DNA from: Anaerostipes hadrus ATCC 29173 = JCM 17467
GTDB lineage: Bacteria; Bacillota; Clostridia; Lachnospirales; Lachnospiraceae
Reading direction: 5' to 3'
DNA: 64,000 bases
NCBI RefSeq assembly: GCF_030296915.1
Contig: NZ_AP028031.1
Span: 201,001-265,000, forward strand
Part shown: piece by piece, positions 52,962 through 60,876 of the stretch
Layout of the letters: each line of letters starts with the position of its first letter
Numbering within the stretch: the first letter of the stretch is position 1
Position numbers and translations under genes: made by a program
The notes under the pieces: generated by a model
Told to the model about the DNA's origin: nothing
What the model saw: only the letters and a program-made list of their open reading frames with translations
Databases searched by the model: none

Positions 52962-53301
52962 ATTGTAGTTTGAAATGGTAGTCGTGGGGAGTGTATATGA
53001 GAAAAACAAAATAATAAAGGATCCAGACCAGGAAATTTATGCATGTCATTTTGACAGGTCGCTTATCCGCAAGCTTTCCTTGTCTCGCTTCGCTCAGGCA
53101 GCACACCAAGCTTGCTGCGAACCTGTCAAAATAACGGCAAAATTTCAATGGTTCTGGATCCTTTATATTATTATTTTGTTTTTCTCATATACACGGACGG
53201 CTATTCAAACCACCACGGTGTGTATGTTATACGTTATTGGCTATTAATTTTTGTATTTATGAACGGAGATTTATAATTTTTTTCATAATGCTCTGTAGGC
53301 T
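52962..53301. repeat. Palindromic repeat, type D, with inverted linker
   Basis: The palindrome is 52991-53194: outer arms GTGTATATGAGAAAAACAAA and its complement, through AATAATAAAGGATCC; inner arms GACAGGTCGCTTATCCGC and GCAGCAAGCTTG/TTCGCAGC-type segments ending AACCTGTC. It is followed by CTATTCAAACCACCACGGTG and TGTATGTTATACGTTATTGG (53221), the linker inverted. It lies between convergent genes, directly after the TAA of the ABC gene. Confidence 0.85.
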
Positions 53302-53946
53302 TTAAAGTAAATTCAACATCTGATAAATGTCATCTTCTGTTTTATTCGGATTTCCTTGTACTAATTGATAAATGGGCTTAATTACGGTTTCGTCTTCGAT
53401 TAAATCATCAGCTATCTTTTCTAGAGAATCTCCCCTTGCTATTTTCTTTTGTACCTGTGTGATTAATTTTAGTATTTCTCCCTCTTTTTTTCCTTCCTTA
53501 CGTCCAATCCTTTTTGCACTTTGTATCTGACTGACTCTATCGCTTTCTGCCATTTCTTCTCGTAAATATAGGTATCTTTCCATTTCATCCTGACTGATTT
53601 TTATCATCTCTTCCAGCGCCCTTTCCATGTATTTATTACCTTTTGATTCCTGCTCTAGTTCTTCCCATGTTTGTGCAGCTATCAGTTTTGCCCATTGATA
53701 TAATGGCTTTCTTTTTTGTTTCTCTTTTGCATACTTTAATTTCTTTAATTCTAACATATGAAATTGAAATTTTCTACTATATATCTCCTTCGTTTTCTCA
53801 TCCATGAGACAGAATTTATGGTAATAATTTGGGCTTATCATCTGGTTGAAATTTAAGATACCTACATGGATACAAGGTGGGAGTTCTCTGTAGGGATGAC
53901 CTTTTTGAAAACCATCGGTAACTTTATTCTTTAGCTTTTCTGCCAT
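53302..53946 (-). pseudogene. Rpn/PD-(D/E)XK nuclease-family protein lacking its catalytic domain
   Basis: A 214-aa protein that matches only the C-terminal half of Rpn-family recombination-promoting nucleases/putative transposases: PYRELPPCIHVGILNFNQM, then FQFHMLELKKLK, a coiled Glu/Lys region and the repeated GRKEGKKEGEILKL type tail. The N-terminal part with the PD-(D/E)XK residues is absent. A good ribosome site (AGGAGG) and ATG lie at 53946, so a short product may be made. Rpn genes also use internal starts to make C-terminal proteins, so this may be a functional remnant rather than dead. Confidence 0.65.
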
Positions 53947-54258
53947 AGGTTATCCTCCTGTGTGCATAAATTCTTCAATTCTGAACTGAAATTCTTAATT
54001 GTAGAACTGCAATATTATATATGACTGTAGTTACAGTGTTTGAATTTTAAGAATTGCTTGTTTGATTTGTTTTTTTGTTGAAATGTACTATGTTTTTATA
54101 AATCGACTTATGTTTCTTATATTACCAGAAAAACCATATATTTACAATAACTATTTTTTACATTTTATTCCATATAAAATATTGCAAACCAATATCGTAA
54201 GTATATAACCTGCCAAAATCCCACATACTATCCAAAAAAGAAAAGAGGAAAAAAACCC
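53947..54258. other. AT-rich intergenic gap before the ger operon
   Basis: Divergent gap of 312 bases, strongly AT-rich. No gene, palindrome or linker of the repeat family is seen. It must contain the ger operon promoter, expected to be of the forespore type, but I cannot point to a convincing -35/-10 pair. Confidence 0.5.
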
Positions 54259-55770
54259 ATGGATCACTTCCACACAAGAACTCATAAACTAAAAGGAAAC
54301 ATCTCCCCAGATATCCAAGAAAACATAAAATACACAACCCAAATCATGCAGGATTGCAACGATCTGGTACAAAAACAATTCAAAATCGGAATCGATCACG
54401 AAATCAGCATATATATTGTATACATGGACGGCTTAGTAAATACAGAAATGCTTCAGGAATCTGTCATCAGACCGTTGCTTCAGGATTCTTTTCCGCAGGA
54501 AAGAACAGCAATCAGCCAATATGTGATCGAATCCGCAGACTGGAAATGGATCGATACAATGGAAGATGCTATGACAGCGGTTTTATCTGGGAATACGATT
54601 TTATTTCTGGGTGGAGAAGCAAGGGCTATCTTATTTTCCAGCAAATTATTTCCGACAAGAGGGGTACAGAATGCGGATCAGGAAGTGGCGATCGTTGGTC
54701 CCAAGGATAGTTTTACGGAGAGTCTGAGGATGAATACGGCATTGATCCGTAGAAGGATACGGGATACGAGGTTAAAAGTGATCCAGAAGCAGATTGGAAC
54801 GAGAAGTAAAACGGATTATGCATTGATGTATATTGAGGATCTGGTACAGAAGGACATTTTAAATAAAATTCAGAAACAGATGGATAAGATCTGTGTCGAT
54901 GGAATTTTTGATAATGGAATGTTACAGCAATATCTGGAAAAAGACAGTAAAACTCCATTTCCACTGTATCAGCTGACGCAGCGGCCGGATAAGGTTGCGA
55001 GTAGTATCATGGAGGGCCGGATTGCAGTTGTTCTTGATAATTCGCCAATGGTTTTATTGCTGCCCGTAACATTCAATGTGTTCTTTCAGGCAAGTGATGA
55101 TTATTATAATCGTTGGGAAATTACGACATTTGTAAGAATCTTACGGTATATAGCAGCGATCATTTCCATAGGACTTCCTGGATTTTATGTGGCAATTGCG
55201 GGATTTCATCCGGAGGTGTTGCCAACGCCTTTTTTGCTGGCGTTGATCTCGGCGAGAGAAGGAGTTCCATTTCCGGTGATCGTGGAGGTACTGCTGATGG
55301 AATTATCGTTTGAGTTATTAAGAGAAGCAGGAATCAGACTTCCGGGACAGCTCGGAGGAACGATGGGTGTTGTTGGCGGTCTGATCGTTGGACAGGCAGC
55401 AGTTGATGCACATCTTGTTAGTACGATCGTAGTGATCGTGGTGGCATTGACTGCGATTGCTACATTTTCGATTCCGAATGAGTTATTCACCAGTGCGTTT
55501 CGTCTGATGAAGTTTTTTCTGATCATTCTGTGTGCCTTTTGGGGATTGTATGGATTCTTTTTAGGATTTCTGGCAATATTTATTCATTTATTCTATCTGG
55601 AGAATTATGGAATTCCATATGCACATCCAATGGTTGAAGAAAGAGGAAGATTATCTACAGCATTTCAGGATTTTATGGTTCGTTATCCACTAAAGCGGAT
55701 GAAATACCGTCCAGAATTCACAAAAGAAGGGGCGAGGGTAAGGCAGAAGGAGGACGAGGATGAAAAATAA
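54259..55770 (+). CDS. Spore germination protein, GerA/GerKA family
   Basis: A 503-aa A-subunit of a germinant receptor in the spore inner membrane. The N-terminal soluble part has VYMDGLVNTEMLQESVIRPL, RGVQNADQEVAIVGPKDSFTESLRMNTALIRRRI and KTDYALMYIEDLV. About five membrane helices follow, with LPGFYVAIAGFHPEVLPTPF, PVIVEVLLMELSFELLREAG and the loop LPGQLGGTMGVVGGLIVGQAAVDA. AGAGGAAAAAAACCC precedes the ATG. Its end overlaps gerB by 11 nt. The germinant is unknown. Confidence 0.93.
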   Translation: MDHFHTRTHKLKGNISPDIQENIKYTTQIMQDCNDLVQKQFKIGIDHEISIYIVYMDGLVNTEMLQESVIRPLLQDSFPQERTAISQYVIESADWKWIDTMEDAMTAVLSGNTILFLGGEARAILFSSKLFPTRGVQNADQEVAIVGPKDSFTESLRMNTALIRRRIRDTRLKVIQKQIGTRSKTDYALMYIEDLVQKDILNKIQKQMDKICVDGIFDNGMLQQYLEKDSKTPFPLYQLTQRPDKVASSIMEGRIAVVLDNSPMVLLLPVTFNVFFQASDDYYNRWEITTFVRILRYIAAIISIGLPGFYVAIAGFHPEVLPTPFLLALISAREGVPFPVIVEVLLMELSFELLREAGIRLPGQLGGTMGVVGGLIVGQAAVDAHLVSTIVVIVVALTAIATFSIPNELFTSAFRLMKFFLIILCAFWGLYGFFLGFLAIFIHLFYLENYGIPYAHPMVEERGRLSTAFQDFMVRYPLKRMKYRPEFTKEGARVRQKEDEDEK

Positions 55771-56815
55771 TTCGCAGATGATCACGGCAAGACAGGGGAA
55801 TCGGATCATGATCCTTGAAATATTTTCGGCAGCTGCAATGTTTCTTCCACAGATCGCACTACAAAAATCATATCATTCAGGAATTGTTGTGGTGGTCATG
55901 GCAAGTGTGATGGCAGGAATTTATTTGTGGATCGTAGATCATGCAGCAAGAGGGGTTTCTATTGAAAATGTACTAAAAAGATATCGTTTTGCAGCCATCA
56001 TTTATTATGTAAGATTTCTGCTGAATGGAGCTTTTTTTTATTTATGTATTTTGTCTCTTACAAAAAAATATCTTCTTCCAGACAAATCAACATTTTTTAT
56101 TGGATTTCCATTGCTTCTTCTGGCTTATCTGATAAATCAGGGAGGTTTAACAAAAAGAGGCAGAGTAATGGAAGGAATTTTTTGGTTTGTATTGCTACCG
56201 CTGATCTTCGTACTGATCTTGAGTATGGCAAATCTTTCATGGGATGAGTTAGCAGTCAGGAGTTGGTGTGGCAGAGAGATGCTCAATGGAAGTATTCTTG
56301 TATTTGCGCTGATGCATCCGATCGAGTTCGTGTGGTTTTACCGTGGAGATATGAAAGATGGACCGATCAGGATGCGATCATTTGCAGGTTTGATGATCCT
56401 TTTTCTTGGGGTGTTTGCAAGTACTGTAGGTTCCCTTGGAAAGAAGCTTACGATGGTCGATCCAGAACCTGTGATGTCTATGGCACAGGGAGTGGCAATG
56501 CCAGGAGGGATCATGGCAAGACTGGATCTTTTTTTGATCGCATTTTGGATCGTAGGTGTCTTTTGCGTATTCAGCGGTTACTTATTTTATGGAAATGAAA
56601 GTATCAAACATGCATTTTCAAAAGGAAGGATCGTGGGATTGAGTTTGTCATATGGTGGAATTTACGTCATAAGTCCATGGATCATGACAACATTTGCAAC
56701 ATGGATCAGACGGTATTTTTTTGTTTTTATCTATGGGAATCTGGTGATCGGATTGTTTTTTCCACTTATTTTATTTCTGATGTGGAGAAAGGAACAGAAA
56801 GATGAAAAAATATAG
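55760..56815 (+). CDS. Spore germination permease-like protein, GerB/GerKB family
   Basis: A 351-aa B-subunit of the receptor, APC-superfamily fold with about ten helices (MITARQGNRIMILEIFSAAA first). It overlaps gerA at its start and gerC at its end (14 nt), indicating a tight tricistronic operon. RBS AAGGAGGACGAGG. Members bind the small-molecule germinant in the inner spore membrane; its nature cannot be predicted here. Confidence 0.9.
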   Translation: MKNNSQMITARQGNRIMILEIFSAAAMFLPQIALQKSYHSGIVVVVMASVMAGIYLWIVDHAARGVSIENVLKRYRFAAIIYYVRFLLNGAFFYLCILSLTKKYLLPDKSTFFIGFPLLLLAYLINQGGLTKRGRVMEGIFWFVLLPLIFVLILSMANLSWDELAVRSWCGREMLNGSILVFALMHPIEFVWFYRGDMKDGPIRMRSFAGLMILFLGVFASTVGSLGKKLTMVDPEPVMSMAQGVAMPGGIMARLDLFLIAFWIVGVFCVFSGYLFYGNESIKHAFSKGRIVGLSLSYGGIYVISPWIMTTFATWIRRYFFVFIYGNLVIGLFFPLILFLMWRKEQKDEKI

Positions 56816-57317
56816 AGGGTATCTTTTGGTGCTGCTAATTGCATTTTGCATACAAGGATGCAGCAAACAACAAGATGTAGAAGATCATAGGTTTGTGTTG
56901 GCGATGGGATTTGAACGGCTCAATGAAAAGAAAGTATTGGTTCGTTATTCGTATGCGGATTTCGACAAGGCACAGAGTGATTCTGGAACAAAAATACCAT
57001 CAAGGTCAGTGACATTTTTGGCAACGTCCTTAAAAGATGCAAATAAGAAATGGAAACAATATAAAAGTCAGCAGTTAAATTTTGGACATCTAAAAGTCGT
57101 GCTTTTTGCAAATGGAAAAAAAGATGAAAAGATTATCAAAGAATTAGTAAATGAACCTCAGATCGCGAAGTCTGTTTATGTATTAAAAACAGATCGCAAT
57201 CTTTCTGATATTTTTAAAAAAGAAGACAAATTGTCGATCTCATTCGGAGAATATCTGTCAAAAAAACTGGAAATAAAGGATAGTAAGAATCTTACTCTTG
57301 GAAGGATTTACAGATAA
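56802..57317 (+). CDS. Germination lipoprotein GerC, C-terminally short
   Basis: A lipoprotein of the Ger(x)C family, C-subunit of the receptor. The signal ends CIQGC (Cys at about 20), followed by family-like QDVEDHRFVLAMGFERLN, the Tyr/Phe strand VLVRYSYADF and LNFGHLKVVLFANG. It stops at 171 residues (ending LTLGRIYR), whereas GerC proteins are usually about 370-400. Domains 2 and 3 are therefore missing. The following 150 nt contain the nrdD promoter and show no continuation. Either a truncated subunit or a short variant. Confidence 0.8.
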   Translation: MKKYRGYLLVLLIAFCIQGCSKQQDVEDHRFVLAMGFERLNEKKVLVRYSYADFDKAQSDSGTKIPSRSVTFLATSLKDANKKWKQYKSQQLNFGHLKVVLFANGKKDEKIIKELVNEPQIAKSVYVLKTDRNLSDIFKKEDKLSISFGEYLSKKLEIKDSKNLTLGRIYR

Positions 57318-57341
57318 AGGGAAAGAGATAAAAAGTTAACA

Positions 57342-57370
57342 TTGACTTTACCAGATAGCGGTGTTAAACT
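57342..57370 (+). promoter_or_regulatory. Promoter of nrdDG
   Basis: TTGACT (57342-57347), a 17-nt spacer, TAAACT (57365-57370). NrdR boxes begin 10 nt downstream. Confidence 0.55.
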
Positions 57371-57379
57371 TGAAAAGCT

Positions 57380-57427
57380 ACACTATCTAGTGTGTAAAAG
57401 AAAAATAAAATACTACATCTAGTATAC
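57380..57427. promoter_or_regulatory. Pair of NrdR boxes
   Basis: ACACTATCTAGTGTGT (57380-57395) and ACTACATCTAGTATAC (57412-57427), 32 nt centre to centre, about three helical turns. This is the established arrangement for NrdR, the ATP/dATP-sensing repressor of ribonucleotide reductase genes, here at or just after the transcription start. Confidence 0.88.
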
Positions 57428-57474
57428 AATATAATGAGTGAAAGATAAGAGAATCTGATAGAGAAGGGAGAATT

Positions 57475-59595
57475 ATGATCAAGGTAATTAAAAAAGACGG
57501 AACAAAAGAAGAATTTAATGTACAAAAAGTCGTAGTGGCAGTGAATAAATCAGCATATCGTGCACTGGTAACATTTACAGAGGAAGAACTTGATTTTATC
57601 TGCAACTTTGTCACGGAAAAAGTGGAGCAGATGCGCAAGAAGGAAGTTACGATTTCGGATATGCATAATGTGGTCGAAGGTGCATTAGAACAGACCAATC
57701 CACTGGTAGCAAAGAGCTACAGAGATTACCGTAACTATAAGCAGGATTTTGTACAGATGTTAGATGAAGTATACAAGAAGAGCCAGTCTATCATGTATAT
57801 TGGTGATAAGGAAAACAGCAACACAGACAGTGCACTGGTTTCTACCAAACGAAGCCTGATCTTTAATGAATTAAATAAAGAACTCTATCAGAAATTTTTC
57901 ATGACAACGGAAGAAATACAGGCATGCCGTGACGGATATATTTATATTCACGATATGTCTGCCCGCCGTGATACGATGAACTGCTGTCTGTTTAATGTAC
58001 AGGAAGTGTTAAAAGGCGGATTTGAGATGGGAAATCTCTGGTACAACGAACCAAAGACATTAGATGTTGCTTTTGACGTGATCGGAGATATCGTATTAAG
58101 CGCTGCAAGCCAGCAGTATGGTGGATTTACGGTACCGAATATCGAACTGATCTTAGAACCATATGCCGAGAAATCCTATGAAGCAGGAATCGAACGATAC
58201 GAAGGACTTGGATTATCCAGAGAACGCGCAGAAGAAGAAGCGATGAAAGATGTCAAACGTGAATTTGAACAAGGATTCCAAGGATTAGAGTACAAATTTA
58301 ACAGTGTGTCTTCAAGCCGCGGAGATTATCCATTTATCACAATGACAGCAGGAACAGGAACTGGAAGATTTGCCAAGATGGCAACGATCTCCATGTTAGA
58401 CGTTAGAAGAAGAGGACAGGGAAAAGAAGGACACAAGAAGCCTGTGTTATTCCCAAAACTTGTATTCTTATATGACAAGAATCTTCATGGACCGGGATGT
58501 GAGCTGGAAGATGTATTTGAAGCAGGAATCCGCTGTTCCAGACAGACCATGTATCCAGACTGGTTATCTTTAACAGGAGAGGGATATATCGCAAGCATGT
58601 ATAAGAAATACGGAAAGATCATCAGTCCGATGGGATGCCGTGCTTTCTTATCTCCATGGTATAAAGAAGGCGGTATGAAGCCGGCAGGTGAAAAAGATGA
58701 GCCGATTTTTGTCGGAAGATTTAATATCGGCGCAGTCAGCCTTCATTTGCCAATGATCTATGCAAAATCAAAACAGGAAGGTAAAGATTTCCATGAAGTA
58801 TTAGATTATTATCTGAACCTGATCCGTGAATTACATATCAGGACTTATGAATATTTAGGAGAAATGAAAGCCTCTACGAATCCGTTGGCATATTGTGAAG
58901 GGGGATTCTTAGGTGGACATCTGGGAATTCATGATAAGATCAAACCAATCTTAAAGAGTGCAACAGCTTCCTTTGGGATCACAGCGTTGAATGAATTACA
59001 GCAGTTATACAACCATAAGTCTCTGGCAGAAGATGGTGAGTTTGCATTAGAAACATTGCGCTATATTAATGAACAGGTAGAAAAATTTAAGAAAGAAGAC
59101 GGAAATCTATATGCGATCTATGGAACACCAGCAGAAAACTTATGCGGTCTTCAGGTAAAACAGTTCCGTAAGAAATACGGTGTTATTGAAAATGTATCTG
59201 ACAGAGAATACGTGAGCAATTCCTTCCACTGCCATGTCACAGAAGACATCACACCGATCGAGAAACAAGATCTTGAAGGACGTTTCTGGGAATTATGCAA
59301 TGGTGGAAAGATCCAGTATGTAAAATATCCGATCAACTATAACAAAGAAGCAGTGAAAACATTAGTAAGAAGAGCGATGGATAAAGGATTCTATGAAGGA
59401 GTTAACCTGTCTTTAGCATACTGTGATGACTGTGGACACGAAGAATTAGAGATGGATGTGTGCCCGGTATGCGGAAGTAAAAATCTCACAAAGATCGACC
59501 GTATGAACGGATATCTCTCTTATTCCAGAGTTAAAGGAGATACAAGACTTAACGATGCCAAAATGGCAGAAATTGCGGAAAGGAAATCCATGTAA
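57475..59595 (+). CDS. nrdD: Anaerobic ribonucleoside-triphosphate reductase (class III)
   Basis: Glycyl-radical enzyme reducing ribonucleoside triphosphates for DNA synthesis without oxygen. The 706-aa protein begins with an ATP-cone (KVIKKDGTKEEFNVQKVVVA) that gives allosteric control. It then shows IHDMSARRDTMNCCLFNVQE, QYGGFTVPNIE, STNPLAYCEGGFLGG, the C-terminal zinc site CDDCGHEELEMDVCPVCGS and the radical site RMNGYLSYSR (about 680). GAAGGGAGAATT precedes the ATG. The gene ends 1 nt before nrdG. Confidence 0.96.
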   Translation: MIKVIKKDGTKEEFNVQKVVVAVNKSAYRALVTFTEEELDFICNFVTEKVEQMRKKEVTISDMHNVVEGALEQTNPLVAKSYRDYRNYKQDFVQMLDEVYKKSQSIMYIGDKENSNTDSALVSTKRSLIFNELNKELYQKFFMTTEEIQACRDGYIYIHDMSARRDTMNCCLFNVQEVLKGGFEMGNLWYNEPKTLDVAFDVIGDIVLSAASQQYGGFTVPNIELILEPYAEKSYEAGIERYEGLGLSRERAEEEAMKDVKREFEQGFQGLEYKFNSVSSSRGDYPFITMTAGTGTGRFAKMATISMLDVRRRGQGKEGHKKPVLFPKLVFLYDKNLHGPGCELEDVFEAGIRCSRQTMYPDWLSLTGEGYIASMYKKYGKIISPMGCRAFLSPWYKEGGMKPAGEKDEPIFVGRFNIGAVSLHLPMIYAKSKQEGKDFHEVLDYYLNLIRELHIRTYEYLGEMKASTNPLAYCEGGFLGGHLGIHDKIKPILKSATASFGITALNELQQLYNHKSLAEDGEFALETLRYINEQVEKFKKEDGNLYAIYGTPAENLCGLQVKQFRKKYGVIENVSDREYVSNSFHCHVTEDITPIEKQDLEGRFWELCNGGKIQYVKYPINYNKEAVKTLVRRAMDKGFYEGVNLSLAYCDDCGHEELEMDVCPVCGSKNLTKIDRMNGYLSYSRVKGDTRLNDAKMAEIAERKSM

Positions 59596-59596
59596 A

Positions 59597-60088
59597 ATGC
59601 GTTACCATAATATTACGAAAGATGATATGCTAAATGGGGACGGTCTGCGAGCCGTCCTATGGGTTGCAGGATGCACCCACAAATGCAAAGGCTGCCACAA
59701 TCCAGTCACATGGGATATCGAAGGGGGAATTCCATTTGATGATGCAGCAAAAGAAGAATTATTTGAAGCGATCAAACCAGACTATATCTCAGGTGTCACA
59801 TTCAGCGGAGGAGATCCACTTCACCCAGCAAACCATGTAGAAGTTGCAGTTCTGGCAAAAGAGATCAAAGAAACATTTCCAAATAAGACAATCTGGCTGT
59901 ATACAGGATTCTGCTGGGATGAGATCAAGACACTGGATGTTGTGAAATATTGCGATGTGATCGTAGATGGACCTTTTGTACAGGAAGAATTTGATGGAAA
60001 ACTTCATTGGAAGGGAAGTAAGAATCAGAGAGTTATCGATGTGCAGGAAACATTGAGACGAAAAGAAATAGTGTTGTGTGAATTTTAA
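59597..60088 (+). CDS. nrdG: Anaerobic ribonucleotide reductase activating protein
   Basis: Radical SAM enzyme that generates the glycyl radical in NrdD. 163 aa; ATG at 59597 just after the nrdD stop (TAAAATG), with GAAAGGAAAT upstream. The cluster-binding motif is GCTHKCKGCHNPVTW (about 26-40), then SGGDPLHPANH for SAM binding. The last codons and stop (GAATTTTAATTTG) coincide with the start of a composite repeat. Confidence 0.95.
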   Translation: MRYHNITKDDMLNGDGLRAVLWVAGCTHKCKGCHNPVTWDIEGGIPFDDAAKEELFEAIKPDYISGVTFSGGDPLHPANHVEVAVLAKEIKETFPNKTIWLYTGFCWDEIKTLDVVKYCDVIVDGPFVQEEFDGKLHWKGSKNQRVIDVQETLRRKEIVLCEF

Positions 60089-60118
60089 TTTGTGTGTTGT
60101 CCAACTGTAGATTTCGAG
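60089..60118 (+). repeat. Repeat lead-in (copy 3)
   Basis: TTTGTGTGTTGTCCAACTGT, then AGATTTCGAG, directly following the nrdG stop; compare 18699 and 39093. Confidence 0.7.
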
Positions 60119-60348
60119 TATATGATAAAAAATAAATAATCGCCTGAAAAAGCAGCTAGAGAATTTTGCTCACGTTTTTTACAGATCGCTGATTCGCTGG
60201 CTTTCCTTGCGAAACTCGCCTTCAAGGGAATTCAAATCAGAAACTCTTAGAGGCTCAAACATCGCACCAAGCCAGCTGCGAATCCGTAAAAAACGTGGCA
60301 AAATTCTAATGCTGCTTTTTCAGACGCTTATTTATTTTTTATCATATA
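60119..60348. repeat. Long palindromic repeat, type B (copy 2)
   Basis: Arms TATATGATAAAAAATAAATA and complement ending at 60348; inner arms CACGTTTTTTACAGATCGC and GCGAATCCGTAAAAAACGTG. Closely similar to 18729-18957, with changes in the outer stem that are partly compensated on the other side (for example GAAAAAGCAGC/GCTGCTTTTTC). Confidence 0.9.
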
Positions 60349-60500
60349 CCTGAAGTCTATAGAGTGGACAATTACAAGATTGGAAAATTTGAGTGGGTGT
60401 GTATGTTGAGTGTTATCGGTTTTCAATTTTTGTAGTGACTGACAGTGTTTATTATAAATACCAATACAGTAAAACATACACACCTACCAGTGGTTTCGAT
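60349..60500. repeat. Composite-repeat linkers, both orientations
   Basis: GTGTGTATGTTGAGTGTTAT (about 60399, inverted linker) and CCAATACAGTAAAACATACA (60461, direct linker), then CACCTACCAGTGGTTTCGAT. No gene. Confidence 0.6.
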
Positions 60501-60683
60501 AACTGAAATTATTGAATATTATAAAAATAGTTATATGTCGGCGACCGTAGGAACACGCCTGCACTTAGCGAGTGGATGATCGTAAGATCATTCAGGAGCT
60601 TAGTACAGCTGCGTAGTGAGTCGAGCGAGAGTGCGTCGCAGACATATAACCATTTTTATAATATTCCACCAATAACTTCAGTT
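60501..60683. repeat. Palindromic repeat, type E, inserted within a composite repeat
   Basis: AACTGAAATTATTGAATATT through AATATTCCACCAATAACTTC ending AGTT. Inner arms GTTATATGTCGGCGAC and GCGTCGCAGACATATAAC. To the left is the linker end TAGTGGTTTCGAT-type sequence, and to the right (60690 onward) the right half of a type A palindrome, so it appears nested. Confidence 0.8.
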
Positions 60684-60876
60684 CATCAAACTACTTGCTA
60701 AAAATGCGGAGTTGCCCCGGATTCTTTGAAATATTTGTTTTTCTTTTATTTCCGTCACATACATGCAAGCTTACACTTCAAATCGATACTTTTTTTGCCT
60801 ATAAATTTATGCTATGATTAAAGATAAGTGTATTTTGCAGCCATAAAATATACAGAATAAAGATGGAGGGAAGTTC
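60684..60876. repeat. Right half of a type A palindrome, then the uvrC leader
   Basis: TGCGGAGTTGCCCCGGATTC, then AAATATTTGTTTTTCTTTTA and TTTCCGTCACATAC match the right arm of 11126-11384 (to 60763). The left arm is missing. The remaining sequence leads to uvrC; TATGAT near 60815 is a possible -10 without a good -35. Confidence 0.6.

Noticed and set aside
52975..53247. 90-residue frame across the type D palindrome
   Set aside because: Lies wholly in the palindrome and linker; composition follows the repeat, not a protein.
60501..60683. tRNA or structured RNA gene in the type E palindrome
   Set aside because: No T-loop GTTCGAA-type sequence or acceptor stem; the structure is a simple long inverted repeat like the other family members.
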